Shown: positions 10,155 through 22,707, counted from the first letter of the stretch. The stretch: 64,000 nt of DNA from Blastococcus sp. (GCA_025465355.1 JAODNN010000112.1:1-64000), one strand, 5' to 3'. Translations and numbers: made by a program. The notes: generated by a model not told the origin, from the sequence alone.

Positions 10155-10706
10155 TCAGCGCGGAGCGTTGCGGCGTTCCCAGTGCGGGTCGATGTCGTCG
10201 TCGATCTCGTCGCCGCCCATGGTGACGATGCCCTCCATGCCGGGGGAGAGGACACCCCACTCGATCAGCCGCGAGGTGAGCTCGTCCGGGCTCATGTCGT
10301 AGATGATCGCCAGCGACTTGAGGTCCTCGGTGCGGATCGAGAGGACCTTGCCGTTGTAGTCGTGCCGCTGGGCCTGGATGGTCGAGGCGTAGCGGGCCAG
10401 CGGGCCGGCTTCGTCGGCCGGGAGCGAGCCCAGCGACTCCAGGTTGAGCACGATCTTGGTGTTGTTGGTCACCGCCGAGCTCGGCTGCGGATCGGGCAGC
10501 AGTTCGGAGACGGGGACGCCGTAGAACACCGCCAGCTCGGAGAGCCGCTGCACGGTGACGGCGCGGTCGCCGCGCTCGTAGGAACCGACCACGACTGCTT
10601 TCCAGCGGCCGTGGGACTTGTCCTCCACTCCCTGCAGAGAGAGGCCCTGCTGGTTGCGGATGGCGCGGAGCCGGGCGCCGAGTGCCCGCGAGTAGTCAGT
10701 GCTCAT
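10155..10706 (-). CDS. bldD: Developmental regulator BldD (c-di-GMP-responsive)
   Basis: Global DNA-binding repressor; in Streptomyces it dimerises through tetrameric c-di-GMP. The 183-residue product has an N-terminal XRE-type HTH (residues 5-70, [20 protein letters not shown]) and the BldD C-terminal domain. The ligand motif keeps R114, D116, R125 and D128 at the same positions as S. coelicolor BldD, but reads RHD-X8-RTED instead of RGD-X8-RQDD. A short acidic tail (DEIDDDID) follows. ATG 10706 gives the canonical [14 protein letters not shown] start. The bldD-pyrR divergent pair is conserved in Streptomyces. Confidence 0.95.
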   Translation of the reverse strand: MSTDYSRALGARLRAIRNQQGLSLQGVEDKSHGRWKAVVVGSYERGDRAVTVQRLSELAVFYGVPVSELLPDPQPSSAVTNNTKIVLNLESLGSLPADEAGPLARYASTIQAQRHDYNGKVLSIRTEDLKSLAIIYDMSPDELTSRLIEWGVLSPGMEGIVTMGGDEIDDDIDPHWERRNAPR

Positions 10707-10749
10707 CGCTGTCCTGCTTACTGTCCGTCGTCCCGGGATGGTCGTGTTC

Positions 10750-10764
10750 GTCACTCACCGTACT
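10750..10764 (-). promoter_or_regulatory. Candidate bldD promoter -10 with overlapping BldD box
   Basis: On the minus strand TACGGT (10757-10762) fits an actinobacterial -10 and lies 50 nt before the bldD ATG. It is embedded in a 15-mer, GTCACTCACCGTACT on the plus strand, that matches 8 of 11 fixed positions of the Streptomyces BldD operator GTNACNCWGNGTNAC. BldD is known to repress its own gene in Streptomyces, so autoregulation is plausible. Inferred from pattern only. Confidence 0.45.
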
Positions 10765-10834
10765 GGTCCGGCAGGAAGCGCAACAGGAGGACACTCCTTG
10801 AGAGTCAGTAGTCGGGCAGGTACCGACGGTCACC

Positions 10835-10849
10835 CTCACCCAGGGTGCC
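10835..10849 (+). promoter_or_regulatory. Second candidate BldD operator inside a palindrome
   Basis: CTCACCCAGGGTGCC matches 9 of 11 fixed positions of GTNACNCWGNGTNAC, including the whole ACNCWGNGT core. It sits in a larger imperfect inverted repeat (CCGACGG at 10823-10829 with CCGTCGG at 10853-10859) between the divergent bldD and pyrR genes, and could serve either promoter. The palindrome could instead act as an RNA hairpin at the start of the pyr transcript. Confidence 0.4.
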
Positions 10850-10915
10850 GGGCCGTCGGAATCGTGTCTGACCTGTGCAGTACCGTGACGCGCGGTCCAC
10901 CCACTCCTTTAACGA

Positions 10916-10934
10916 CCCGTCCAGTGAGGCGGGG
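10916..10934 (+). promoter_or_regulatory. PyrR-binding hairpin overlapping the pyrR translation start region
   Basis: CCCG (10916-10919) pairs with CGGG (10930-10933) around a loop reading TCCAGTGAGG. This closely matches the PyrR RNA element known from Bacillus and mycobacteria (consensus near ARUCCNGAGAGGYU). The GGAAGGAGG ribosome-binding site of pyrR starts immediately after it and no terminator follows, so the arrangement fits translational repression by UMP-bound PyrR, as described in mycobacteria. A TACCGT hexamer at 10881-10886 could be the -10 of the operon promoter, but no good -35 is visible. Confidence 0.7.
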
Positions 10935-10945
10935 AAGGAGGCCTG

Positions 10946-11584
10946 ATGGCCAGCTCTGTCGAGCCTGCCCGGAACGCGGCGCCCGTGACCAGCGCCCCGT
11001 CCTCCGCCGGCACCCTGTTCACCGCCGCCGACGTCGCCCGTGTGATCGACCGGATGACTCACCAGCTCATCGAGCGCGCGGCGTCGGCCGATCCGGACTC
11101 GCCGGACGGCGGCCTGTCCGGGCTCGTGCTGATCGGCATCCCCACCCGCGGTGCCCCGCTGGCCCGGCGGCTCGCCGCCCGCATCGAGGCATTCTCCGGC
11201 GTCCCTGTCGACGTGGGGACCGTCGACATCACGCTCTACCGGGACGACCTGCGGCTGCGCGGGGTCCGGGCACTGGAGCCCACGATGCTGCCGGACGCCG
11301 GTATCGACGGCCGGGTGGTCGTGCTCGTCGACGACGTGCTGTTCTCCGGCCGCTCCGTCCGCGCCGCGCTGGACGCCCTGCGCGACCTCGGCCGGCCGCG
11401 GGCCGTGCGGCTGGCCGTCCTGGTCGACCGGGGGCACCGGGAACTGCCGATCCGTGCCGACTACGTCGGCAAGAACGTCCCGACCTCCCGAGCCCAGCAG
11501 GTGAAGGTGCACCTCAGCGAGATCGACGGGAGCGACGCGGTGCTGGTGACCGAGGACGGCGTCCGCGGGGAGAGCCAACAGTGA
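10946..11584 (+). CDS. pyrR: Bifunctional pyr operon regulator / uracil phosphoribosyltransferase PyrR
   Basis: RNA-binding regulator of pyrimidine synthesis with PRTase fold; 212 residues, about 30 longer than usual because of an Ala/Ser/Pro-rich N-terminal extension before [21 protein letters not shown]. The PRPP-binding loop [21 protein letters not shown] is intact. The C-terminal [14 protein letters not shown] is family-typical. ATG 10946 follows a strong GGAAGGAGG that abuts the PyrR hairpin. It is the first gene of an eight-gene pyrimidine operon and overlaps pyrB by 4 nt. Confidence 0.94.
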   Translation: MASSVEPARNAAPVTSAPSSAGTLFTAADVARVIDRMTHQLIERAASADPDSPDGGLSGLVLIGIPTRGAPLARRLAARIEAFSGVPVDVGTVDITLYRDDLRLRGVRALEPTMLPDAGIDGRVVVLVDDVLFSGRSVRAALDALRDLGRPRAVRLAVLVDRGHRELPIRADYVGKNVPTSRAQQVKVHLSEIDGSDAVLVTEDGVRGESQQ

Positions 11585-12504
11585 AGCGCCACCTGCTGGA
11601 GGCGGCCGATCTCGACCGCGCCGACGCCACCCTGGTGCTCGACACCGCCGCCCAGATCGACGCCGCACTGGCCGGGCGCGAGGTGAAGAAGCTGCCGACC
11701 CTGCGGGGGCGGACGGTGGTCAACCTCTTCTACGAGGATTCCACCCGCACCCGCATCTCCTTCGAGCTCGCCGCCAAGCGGCTCTCCGCCGACGTCATCA
11801 ACTTCTCCGCGAAGGGCAGCAGCGTCTCCAAGGGCGAGAGCCTCAAGGACACTGCGCTGACCCTCGAGGCGATGGGCAGCGACGCGATCGTCGTCCGGCA
11901 CTCCGCCTCGGGTGCGCCGCACCGGCTGGCCAACTGGGTCCGCGGCAGCGTGGTCAACGCCGGCGACGGCACCCATGAGCACCCCACCCAGGCGCTGCTC
12001 GACGCGTACACGATCCGGCAGCGACTGGGCCGGCTCGAGGGGGTGCGGGTCGGGATCGTGGGCGACGTCCTGCACAGCCGCGTCGCCCGTTCGAACGTGA
12101 GCCTGCTGCACACGCTGGGCGCTGAGGTCACCGTGGTCGCGCCCCCGACCCTGCTGCCCGTCGGCGTCGGCAGCTGGCCGGTCGAGGTCAGTTACGACCT
12201 CGACGCCGTGCTGCCCAAGGTCGACGTCGTGATGATGCTGCGGGTCCAGGCCGAGCGGATGAACGCCTCGTTCTTCCCCAGCGCCCGCGAGTACAGCCGC
12301 CGCTACGGCCTCGACGCACCGCGGATGGGCACCCTCGCCGATGGCGCGATCGTCATGCACCCCGGCCCGATGAACCGCGGCATGGAGATCGCCGCCGAGG
12401 TGGCCGACTCGGTCCGCTCGACCATCGTCGAACAGGTCGCCAACGGGGTCTCCGTGCGGATGGCCGTCCTGTACCTGCTGCTCGGAGGTAACGAGCCCGC
12501 ATGA
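11581..12504 (+). CDS. pyrB: Aspartate carbamoyltransferase catalytic subunit
   Basis: Condenses carbamoyl phosphate and aspartate, the first committed step of pyrimidine synthesis. The 307-residue product has the carbamoyl-phosphate motif STRTR at residues 54-58, the [12 protein letters not shown] motif and MHPGPMNRG near the C-terminus. GTG 11581 overlaps the pyrR stop. No regulatory subunit (pyrI) is present, as expected for Actinobacteria. The ATGA overlap with pyrC couples the next gene. Confidence 0.97.
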   Translation: MKRHLLEAADLDRADATLVLDTAAQIDAALAGREVKKLPTLRGRTVVNLFYEDSTRTRISFELAAKRLSADVINFSAKGSSVSKGESLKDTALTLEAMGSDAIVVRHSASGAPHRLANWVRGSVVNAGDGTHEHPTQALLDAYTIRQRLGRLEGVRVGIVGDVLHSRVARSNVSLLHTLGAEVTVVAPPTLLPVGVGSWPVEVSYDLDAVLPKVDVVMMLRVQAERMNASFFPSAREYSRRYGLDAPRMGTLADGAIVMHPGPMNRGMEIAAEVADSVRSTIVEQVANGVSVRMAVLYLLLGGNEPA

Positions 12505-13787
12505 CCTATCTGATCAGGGGCGTGCGCCCCTACGGCGGGGACGCCGCCGACATCGTGATCAAGGACGGCCGGATCACGACCATCGGCGAGCACCTCTCGG
12601 TCCCGGGTGCCGAGGTGGTGGACGCCGACGGGTTGATCGCCCTGCCCGGGCTCGTCGACCTGCACACCCATCTCCGCGAACCCGGCCGGGAGGATGCCGA
12701 GACCGTCGAGACCGGGAGCCGCGCGGCCGCCCTCGGCGGGTTCACCGCGGTGCACGCGATGGCCAACACCGACCCGGTGGCCGACACCGCCGGAGTCGTC
12801 GAGCAGGTGTGGCGGCTCGGCCGGCAGGCCGGGCTCGTGGACGTCGTCCCGGTGGGTGCGGTGACCGTGGGCCTCCGTGGCGAGCGGCTGGCCGAACTCG
12901 GCGCCATGGCCGACTCCGCCGCGCGCGTCCGCGTGTTCTCCGACGACGGCTCCTGCGTGAGCGACCCGGCGCTGATGCGGCGGGCACTCGAGTACGTGAA
13001 GGCCTTCGACGGCGTCGTCGCCCAGCACGCCGAGGAGCCGCGGCTGACCGCGGGGGCGCAGATGCACGAGGGCGACCGGTCGGCCCGGCTCGGGCTGACC
13101 GGCTGGCCGGCGGCCGCCGAGGAGGCGATCATCGCCCGCGACGTGCTGCTCGCCGGGCACGTCGGCGCGCGGCTGCACATCTGCCACGTGTCGACGGCGG
13201 GCTCGGTGGAGATCCTGCGCTGGGCCAAGGCGCGCGGCGTGCGGGTGACCGCGGAGGTGACGCCGCACCACCTGCTGCTGACCGACGCCTGCGCGGAGGG
13301 CTACGACCCGGTGTTCAAGGTCAACCCGCCGCTGCGCACGGACGCCGACGTCGAGGCCGTGCGCCTCGGACTGGCCGACGGCACGATCGACGCCGTCGCC
13401 ACCGACCACGCGCCCCACGCGGTGGAGGACAAGGAGAGCGAGTGGGCGCAGGCCCGGCCCGGGATGCTCGGGCTGGAGCAGGCGCTCTCCGTGGTCGTCG
13501 AGACGATGGTCGAGACGGGCCTGCTCGACTGGCAGGGCGTCGCCGACCGCATGTCGGTGCAGCCGGCCACCATCGGCCGACTCGCCGAGCACGGCCGGCC
13601 GCTCGCGCCGGGGGAGCCGGCCAACCTGCTGGTGCTCGACCCCGCGGCCCGTGCGGTCGTCGATCCGGCAACGCTGGCCAGCCGCAGCCGGAACAGCCCG
13701 TATGCCGGCCGGGAACTGCCCGGCCGGGTCGTCGCCACGTTCCTGCGTGGCGACGCCACGGTTCTCGACGGAAAGGCCGTTCGGTGA
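12501..13787 (+). CDS. pyrC: Dihydroorotase
   Basis: Zinc amidohydrolase that closes carbamoyl aspartate to dihydroorotate. The 428-residue type I enzyme has the metal motif [10 protein letters not shown] (H55, H57), ICHVSTAGS, and the catalytic DHAPH near residue 305. GGAGGT lies upstream of the ATG, which overlaps the pyrB stop. The small 'Rv1382-like' membrane gene that lies between pyrC and carA in M. tuberculosis is missing here; a short repeat occupies the gap instead. Confidence 0.96.
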   Translation: MTYLIRGVRPYGGDAADIVIKDGRITTIGEHLSVPGAEVVDADGLIALPGLVDLHTHLREPGREDAETVETGSRAAALGGFTAVHAMANTDPVADTAGVVEQVWRLGRQAGLVDVVPVGAVTVGLRGERLAELGAMADSAARVRVFSDDGSCVSDPALMRRALEYVKAFDGVVAQHAEEPRLTAGAQMHEGDRSARLGLTGWPAAAEEAIIARDVLLAGHVGARLHICHVSTAGSVEILRWAKARGVRVTAEVTPHHLLLTDACAEGYDPVFKVNPPLRTDADVEAVRLGLADGTIDAVATDHAPHAVEDKESEWAQARPGMLGLEQALSVVVETMVETGLLDWQGVADRMSVQPATIGRLAEHGRPLAPGEPANLLVLDPAARAVVDPATLASRSRNSPYAGRELPGRVVATFLRGDATVLDGKAVR

Positions 13788-13788
13788 C

Positions 13789-13833
13789 GAGTGAGCTTCG
13801 GAGCGAGGAACGAGCGAGGAGCGGAGCGAGCGC
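13789..13833 (+). repeat. GAGCGA-rich intergenic repeat before carA
   Basis: The 68-nt gap between pyrC and carA is filled by degenerate copies of GAGCGA/GAGCGAGG (for example at 13799-13806, 13811-13818 and 13824-13831). It is purine-rich and not palindromic. It keeps the carA frame open back to a GTG at 13784 and so can mislead start prediction. The role is unknown. Confidence 0.5.
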
Positions 13834-13855
13834 GGAACCGAACGAGAAAGGCAGA

Positions 13856-14972
13856 GTGTTGAGCGCGATCTTGGTACTCGAGGACGGGCGCACGTTCCGG
13901 GGTGAGGCCTACGGCGCGACCGGGACGACGGTGGGCGAGGCGGTGTTCGCCACCGGGATGACCGGCTACCAGGAGACGCTGACCGACCCCAGCTACTCCC
14001 ACCAGGTCGTCGTCATGACCGCCCCGCACATCGGCAACACCGGGGTGAACGACGAGGACGACGAGAGCAGCCGGATGTGGGTCGCCGGGTTCGTCGTCCG
14101 CGACCCCGCCCGGCGGCCGGCGAACTGGCGGTCCACCGGCAGCCTGGACGACGCCCTGGTGGCGCAGGGTGTCGTCGGCATCAGCGGCATCGACACCCGA
14201 GCGCTCACCCGGCACCTGCGCGAGCGCGGCGCCATGCGGGTCGGGATCAGCAGCGAGATCAGCGATCCGGAGGAACTGCTGGCGCGCGTCACTGCCGCGG
14301 ACAGCATGACGGGCGCGGATCTCGCCCCCGGGGTCAGCACCCGCGAGCCGTACGTGGTGCCGGCGGTGGGGGAGAAGCGCTTCACGATCTCCGCGCTCGA
14401 CCTCGGCATCAAGACCGCCACCCCGCGGCACCTGGCCGAGCTCGGCGTCGAGACACACGTCCTGCCGGCCACGTCCACCGCGGCAGATCTGCTCGCGGCG
14501 GGCCCCGACGGCGTCTTCCTCTCCAACGGCCCCGGCGACCCGGCGGCCGCGGACTACGCGGTCGAGGCGGTGCGCGGGGTGCTCGACGCCCGCCGCCCGC
14601 TGTTCGGGATCTGCTTCGGCAACCAGATCCTCGGCCGGGCACTGGGCCTGGGCACCTACAAGCTGCGCTTCGGCCACCGCGGGCTCAACCAGCCGGTGCT
14701 CGACCGGGTCAGCGGCACGGTGCGGGTGACCAGCCACAACCACGGCTTCGCCGTCGACGCGCCGCTCGACCGCGCGACCGACACCCCGTACGGCCGGGTC
14801 GAGGTCAGCCACGTCGGCCTCAACGACGACGTCGTCGAGGGGCTGCGCTGCCTCGACGTCCCGGCGTTCAGCGTGCAGTTCCACCCTGAGGCGGCGGCCG
14901 GCCCACACGACGCGGCGCCCCTGTTCCAGCGGTTCGTCGACCTGATGTCGGCCCAGAAGGAAGGCTCACCGG

Positions 14973-14989
<17 letters not shown>
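13856..14989 (+). CDS. carA: Carbamoyl-phosphate synthase small (glutaminase) subunit
   Basis: Class I glutamine amidotransferase that supplies ammonia to CarB. The 377-residue product begins [20 protein letters not shown]. The triad can be seen: Cys in [14 protein letters not shown] (most homologues have GICLGHQ), and His and Glu in VQFHPEA. THNHGF-like TSHNHGF and [13 protein letters not shown] are also present. GTG 13856 after AGAAAGG is preferred. A GTG at 13784 overlapping the pyrC stop would add 24 low-complexity residues read from the GAGCGA repeat. Confidence 0.93.
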
Positions 14990-18271
<3,282 letters not shown>

Positions 18272-18275
<4 letters not shown>

Positions 18276-19153
18276 GCGGCTCGCTCACGACCCCGGCGCC
18301 GCGGGCGGCGCAGCCGCCGGTCCAGCGGGTGGTCGAGGTCGTCGGCCGGCGGCCCGTGAACGCCTATGTCGAGCTGTCGCTGGCCGCCCCGGAGATCGCG
18401 GAGCGGGCCGTTCCGGGGCAGTTCGTCGCCTTCGCCATCGGCGGCCCGGCGTCGGCCCTGCTGCTGCGCCGGTCGATCGCGATCAGCGGCACCCGCGACG
18501 GAGTCGTGACCGTCGTCGTCGCCCCGCACGGACCGGGGTCGACCTGGCTGGCCGGCCTGCAGGTGGGGGAGCGGGTGGACGTCGTCGGTCCGCTCGGCCG
18601 CCCGTTCCCCATGCCCGAGCCGGGCGTGCCTGCCCTCCTGGTGGGCGGCGGCTACGGTGCCGCCGCCCTGGTAGGGCTCGCCGCGCGGCTGCGCGACGGG
18701 GGATCGGCGGTCGCCGCCGTGACCGGTGCGGCGTCAGCCGACCGGCTGTGCTCGGTCGACGAGCTCTCCGCCCTCGCCGAGCCGGTGGCGGTCACGACCG
18801 ACGACGGCAGCGCCGGCCGGCCGGGCCGCGTCACCGTCGCGGTCGAGGAGCTGATCGCGGACGCCGGCGTGGTCTACGCGTGCGGGCCCATGGCGATGCT
18901 GCGGGCGGTCGCCGATGCCGCGACGGCGGTAGGCGTCCCGTCCTACGTGGCGGTCGAGGAGTCGATGGCCTGCGGAATCGGCGTCTGCATGACCTGCGTA
19001 CTCCCGGTCGTCGGCGAGGACGGCCGCACCCGTTTCGCCCGGTCCTGCACGGAGGGGCCGGTGTTCGGGGGCGACCGGGTGCGCTTCGCGGACGTCGGCA
19101 CCCTGCCGGCCGACGTCGTCGGCGCCGATGCCATGGGAGTGGTGCAGTCGTGA
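18272..19153 (+). CDS. pyrK: Dihydroorotate dehydrogenase electron-transfer subunit (PyrK-type)
   Basis: FAD/[2Fe-2S] protein that passes electrons from PyrD to NAD+. The 293-residue product has an N-terminal FAD-binding barrel ([10 protein letters not shown], residues 63-72), an NAD-binding domain ([12 protein letters not shown], 122-133), and a C-terminal cluster motif with C234, C239, C242 and C259 (C-X4-C-X2-C-X16-C). GTG 18272 overlaps the carB stop and the gene overlaps pyrD, so it is coupled to the enzyme it should serve. Its presence marks a class 1B system, unusual for Actinobacteria, which mostly use quinone-linked PyrD. Confidence 0.9.
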
Positions 19154-20097
19154 CAGCGCTGGAGACCGCCGTCGACATGCGGACCGCGCTCGGGGCTGCG
19201 CCGATCCCGAGCCCGGTGCTCACCGCCTCGGGCTGCTCGGCGTTCGGTCGTGAACTGGAGCCGTTCGTCGACCTGACGGCGATCGGCGCCGTGGTCACCA
19301 AGTCGGTGCAGCTGCGGCCGCGCTCAGGCCGGCCGACGCCGCGGATGGCCGAGACGCCGAGTGGGATGCTCAACTCGATCGGCCTGCAGGGCCCGGGTAT
19401 CGACGGGCTGCTCGCCGACGAGCTGCCGTGGCTGGCCGAGCGCGGCATCCGGTCGTTCGTCTCCATCGCCGGCACGCGGGTCGAGGACTTCGCCGAGCTT
19501 GCCGAGCGGCTGCGGGGCGTCCCCGGTGTCCTGGGCCTCGAGGTCAACATCAGCTGCCCGAACGTGGAGAGCCGCGGCGAGGTGTTCGCCTGCGACCCGG
19601 GCGCCGCCTCCGACGTCGTATCCGCCGTTCGGGCCGCCGCAGACCCGGCGCACCCGGTCTACGCCAAGCTCAGCCCCGACGTCACCGACATCGTCTCGGT
19701 CGCGCGGGCGGTCGCCGCTGCCGGTGCCGACGGGCTGTCGATGATCAACACGCTCCTCGGGCTGGTCATCGATCCGGACACGATGCGGCCGGTACTCGGC
19801 GGCGTGACCGGTGGCCTCTCCGGTCCGGCGATCCGCCCCGTGGCGCTGCGCTGCGTGTGGCAGGTCCATGCCGCGCTGCCGGACGTGCCGATCCTGGGCA
19901 TGGGCGGCATCCGTACCGGTCTGGACGCGCTGCAGTTCGTCCTCGCGGGCGCCTCGGCGGTCTCGGTGGGAACGGCGGTCTTCAACGATCCGTCGGCCCC
20001 CGCTCGCATCCACGCCGAGCTGGCCGCGGCCCTGGCCGAGCGGGGCTTCGCCTCGCTGGCCGACGCCGTCGGACACGCGCACCGGCCGAACGCGTGA
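19150..20097 (+). CDS. pyrD: Dihydroorotate dehydrogenase, class 1B (NAD-linked)
   Basis: Oxidises dihydroorotate to orotate in the cytosol. The 315-residue FMN barrel protein carries Cys as catalytic base (C136 in NISCPN), the hallmark of class 1; class 2 quinone enzymes have Ser. K51 in VVTKSVQL and GMGGIRTGLDAL (FMN phosphate site) are conserved. There is no N-terminal membrane helix of the class 2 type. It overlaps pyrK and pyrF by 4 nt each. Cys plus adjacent PyrK supports 1B over 1A. Confidence 0.93.
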   Translation: MTALETAVDMRTALGAAPIPSPVLTASGCSAFGRELEPFVDLTAIGAVVTKSVQLRPRSGRPTPRMAETPSGMLNSIGLQGPGIDGLLADELPWLAERGIRSFVSIAGTRVEDFAELAERLRGVPGVLGLEVNISCPNVESRGEVFACDPGAASDVVSAVRAAADPAHPVYAKLSPDVTDIVSVARAVAAAGADGLSMINTLLGLVIDPDTMRPVLGGVTGGLSGPAIRPVALRCVWQVHAALPDVPILGMGGIRTGLDALQFVLAGASAVSVGTAVFNDPSAPARIHAELAAALAERGFASLADAVGHAHRPNA

Positions 20098-20981
20098 ACG
20101 CGCCGTTCGGCGAGCGCCTGGCCGACGCCGTGGCCGCCCGCGGGCCGTTGTGCGTGGGCATCGACCCGCACGCACCGCTGCTGGAGAAGTGGGGCCTGAC
20201 CGACTCCGCCGACGGCCTCGCCCGGTTCACCGACACCGTGGTCGACGCCCTGGCGGGAACGGTCGCCGTCCTGAAGCCGCAGCTGGCCTTCTACGAGCGG
20301 CACGGCTCCCGGGGTCTGGCAGTCCTCGAGGGCGCCGTCGCCCGGGCGCGTGCCGCTGGTGCGCTCGTGCTCCTCGACGCGAAACGCGGCGACATCGGCT
20401 CGACGATGGACGCCTACGCGGACTACCTCCGCCCCGAGCACCCGCTCGCGGTCGATGCGATGACCGTGAGCCCCTACCTGGGCCCGCGTTCGCTCCAGCC
20501 CGCCGTCGACACCGCGCGGCTCTGTGGCGGCGGCCTGTTCGTCCTGGCCCGTACCTCCAACGCCGACGCCGGCACGTTCCAGCACGCCGTCGTGGGCGAC
20601 GCGGCAGGGGAGCGGTCGGTGGCGCAGGCCGTCGTCGACACGGTGCGCGGCTGGAACACTCCCGGGTGGGTGATCGGTGACCCGCTGCCCGACATCGCGG
20701 CCGTGCGCGACCTGGCCGGCCGCTTCGGGCCCACCACCGGATCCTTCGGGGTGGTGGTCGGGGCGACGCTGCGGGAGATGGACGTCGACCTCGACGGCCT
20801 GGGCGGGCCGATCCTCGCTCCGGGGCTGGGCGCCCAGGGCGGTTCGGTGACCGACCTGCGCCGACTGTTCGGCACCGGCCGGGCCGTCGTCCCCACCGTG
20901 TCCCGGGACGTGCTCGCTGCCGGCCCGGACGTCGCGGCACTGCGGGCCGCCGCCGAGCGCTGGGCCAGCGAACTCGGCTGA
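20094..20981 (+). CDS. pyrF: Orotidine 5'-phosphate decarboxylase (type 2)
   Basis: Last step to UMP. The 295-residue size places it in the longer type 2 subfamily typical of mycobacteria and other Actinobacteria. The N-terminus LCVGIDPH and the catalytic LLDAKRGDIGST (Lys/Asp network) are clear; the phosphate-binding end lies at APGLGAQGG. GTG 20094 overlaps the pyrD stop. It is the last gene of the pyr operon and is followed by a hairpin. Confidence 0.95.
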   Translation: MNAPFGERLADAVAARGPLCVGIDPHAPLLEKWGLTDSADGLARFTDTVVDALAGTVAVLKPQLAFYERHGSRGLAVLEGAVARARAAGALVLLDAKRGDIGSTMDAYADYLRPEHPLAVDAMTVSPYLGPRSLQPAVDTARLCGGGLFVLARTSNADAGTFQHAVVGDAAGERSVAQAVVDTVRGWNTPGWVIGDPLPDIAAVRDLAGRFGPTTGSFGVVVGATLREMDVDLDGLGGPILAPGLGAQGGSVTDLRRLFGTGRAVVPTVSRDVLAAGPDVAALRAAAERWASELG

Positions 20982-20995
20982 TCCACCTGCGGTCG

Positions 20996-21018
20996 CGCCG
21001 GAAGCACCCCTTCCGGCG
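20996..21018 (+). terminator. Hairpin after pyrF
   Basis: CGCCGGAAG (20996-21004) pairs exactly with CTTCCGGCG (21010-21018) around a CACCC loop, 14 nt past the pyrF stop. A partly T-rich stretch (TGTCGTCTCTTC) follows. It is the likely end of the pyr operon transcript. Confidence 0.7.
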
Positions 21019-21321
21019 TGTCGTCTCTTCGGCGTGTCGGACCGGAAATCCGCGGGGCCGCAGGCCTTTCGGACATCCGGAACGAATTCAGTCGAAACCC
21101 GTCCTGACCAGGGGAGATGACGGATCGTCACGTCACCGCCGGACACTGCGTCACCGGCTTCCTGCAAGGTACGGGACGGGAACTCGCGGCAATGGGCGTG
21201 ACCAGCGGATTTGCCGGGAACTAGGTTGGTTGTGAGGCTCAGAAGCGAGCCCTTCCCTTCCGAGTCCATGTAGACCGCCGGGTCCGACAACGGCCCGGCG
21301 AACGAGACGATTGGGTCGACC
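21019..21321 (+). promoter_or_regulatory. Upstream region of mihF with a candidate promoter
   Basis: No gene is visible between the pyrF hairpin and mihF. GTGACC (21198-21203) and TAGGTT (21222-21227) with an 18-nt spacer form a reasonable sigma-70-like promoter, giving a leader of about 85 nt. GC content drops a little near 21060-21120. Nothing else was recognised. Confidence 0.35.
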
Positions 21322-21648
21322 ATGCCCCTGCCTGACCTGTCCCCGGAACAACGTGCCGCCGCGCTGGAGAAGGCGGCCGCTGCACGCAAGGCACGCGCCG
21401 AGCTGCGTGAGCAGCTGAAGAACAAGGGCGCCACTGTCGGCGACGTCCTGACGAAGGGCGACACCGACGAGGTCATCGGGAAGATGCGCGTCTCCGCCGT
21501 CCTCGAGTCCCTGCCGGGCGTCGGCAAGGCGCGCGCGGCCAAGATCATGGAGCGGCTGGAGATCTCGCCCACCCGGCGCGTCCGCGGTCTGGGCGCCAAT
21601 CAGCGCCGGGCGCTCGAGGCGGAGTTCGGCGGCGACAAGGTCGTCTGA
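21322..21648 (+). CDS. mihF: Integration host factor, actinobacterial type (mIHF/sIHF)
   Basis: Nucleoid-associated DNA-binding protein of 108 residues, unrelated to proteobacterial IHF. A basic N-terminal helix ([16 protein letters not shown]) precedes the H2TH domain with the helix-hairpin segment [17 protein letters not shown] that contacts DNA backbone, and [17 protein letters not shown] 21322 gives the typical MPLPxLSPEQR N-terminus. The position between pyrF and gmk is the same in Streptomyces and Mycobacterium. Confidence 0.94.
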   Translation: MPLPDLSPEQRAAALEKAAAARKARAELREQLKNKGATVGDVLTKGDTDEVIGKMRVSAVLESLPGVGKARAAKIMERLEISPTRRVRGLGANQRRALEAEFGGDKVV

Positions 21649-21734
21649 GAAGGTCATCCGAGGGTTCCGCGTGGCGCCCCACGAGGGGCCTGATCAAGGA
21701 CGGCACCCGAACGACCCCCGGACGAGGACGACGA

Positions 21735-22313
21735 GTGGCACGAGCGACACCCGCACGGCTGACTGTGCTCTCCGGGCCCTCCGGGGTCGGCAAGGGAACT
21801 GTGGTGGCCGAGGTCCGGCGCCGGCATCCGGACGTCTGGGTGTCGGTGTCGGTCACCACGCGCCGTCCTCGTCCGGGCGAGATCGACGGCGTGCACTACC
21901 ACTTCGTGGATGACGCCGAGTTCGACCGGCTGATCGCCAAGGACGGGTTGCTCGAGTGGGCCGAGTACGCGGGCTACCGGTACGGCACGCCCGCCGCCGC
22001 GGTGCAGGAGCGGCTGGCATCCGGCGTCCCGGCTCTGCTGGAGATCGAGCTGCAGGGCGCTCGCCAGGTCCGGGCCCGTGACCCCGAGGCCCAACTGGTG
22101 TTCCTCGCCCCGCCGTCCTGGGCCGTGCTGGTCAGCCGGCTGGCGGGGCGAGGGTCGGAACCGCCGGCCGTCCAGGAGCGCCGGCTGGCCCTCGCGCAGG
22201 CTGAGCTGGACGCTTCCGGGGAGTTCGACGTCGTCGTCGTCAACGACGACGTGGCCCGGGCCGCCGACGAGTTGGTAGACTTGCTGACTGCGCCCCCGCC
22301 CGAACCTGCCTAG
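21735..22313 (+). CDS. gmk: Guanylate kinase
   Basis: ATP-dependent phosphorylation of GMP to GDP. The 192-residue product has the P-loop [10 protein letters not shown], the GMP-binding [22 protein letters not shown] and [13 protein letters not shown]. The C-terminal [15 protein letters not shown] is typical. It starts at GTG 21735. The 86-nt gap after mihF holds no recognisable element. rpoZ follows 40 nt downstream, as in most Actinobacteria. Confidence 0.96.
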   Translation: MARATPARLTVLSGPSGVGKGTVVAEVRRRHPDVWVSVSVTTRRPRPGEIDGVHYHFVDDAEFDRLIAKDGLLEWAEYAGYRYGTPAAAVQERLASGVPALLEIELQGARQVRARDPEAQLVFLAPPSWAVLVSRLAGRGSEPPAVQERRLALAQAELDASGEFDVVVVNDDVARAADELVDLLTAPPPEPA

Positions 22314-22353
22314 GGGAGGGCGCGCACCCAAGAATAGAGGAGCACGCCCACCC

Positions 22354-22617
22354 GTGTCCGGAGTCGCACCTGCCCCTGAGGGCATCACCAACCCCCCGAT
22401 CGACGAGCTGCTCGAGCGCACCAGCAGCAAGTACGGCCTGGTCATCTTCGCCGCCAAGCGCGCGCGCCAGATCAACGCCTACTACAGCCAGCTCTCCGAG
22501 GGCCTGCTGGAGTACGTCGGCCCCCTGGTCGACACCGCTCCGCAGGAGAAGCCCCTGTCGATCGCCCTGCGCGAGATCAACGAGGGTCTGCTGACCCACA
22601 CCGCCGGCGAGAACTGA
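22354..22617 (+). CDS. rpoZ: RNA polymerase omega subunit
   Basis: Small subunit that helps assemble RNA polymerase; 87 residues. The core reads [29 protein letters not shown], with the usual [12 protein letters not shown] pattern, and the C-terminal half [14 protein letters not shown] is conserved. GTG 22354 follows AATAGAGGAG at good spacing. A strong terminator follows. Confidence 0.96.
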   Translation: MSGVAPAPEGITNPPIDELLERTSSKYGLVIFAAKRARQINAYYSQLSEGLLEYVGPLVDTAPQEKPLSIALREINEGLLTHTAGEN

Positions 22618-22653
22618 ACCGGTCGCCCGAAGCAGGGCACCCAGAGTGATGAG

Positions 22654-22684
22654 AACGCACCCGGCAGTTCCTGCCGGGTGCGTT
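22654..22684 (+). terminator. Perfect 14-bp hairpin between rpoZ and coaBC
   Basis: Arms 22654-22667 and 22671-22684 are exact reverse complements, with a 3-nt TTC loop. The right arm ends in GTT and leads into GTCGTTC. It starts 36 nt after the rpoZ stop and just precedes the coaBC ribosome-binding site, so coaBC probably depends on readthrough or a promoter near the hairpin. Confidence 0.85.
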
Positions 22685-22707
22685 GTCGTTCGTGGAGGAT
22701 GGCGGGC

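Noticed and set aside
8029-10260. One 743-codon frame spanning the whole ABC pair region
   Set aside because: Only its last 347 codons code for the permease; the upstream part is out of frame with the clearly conserved ATPase and has Arg/Pro-rich shadow composition.
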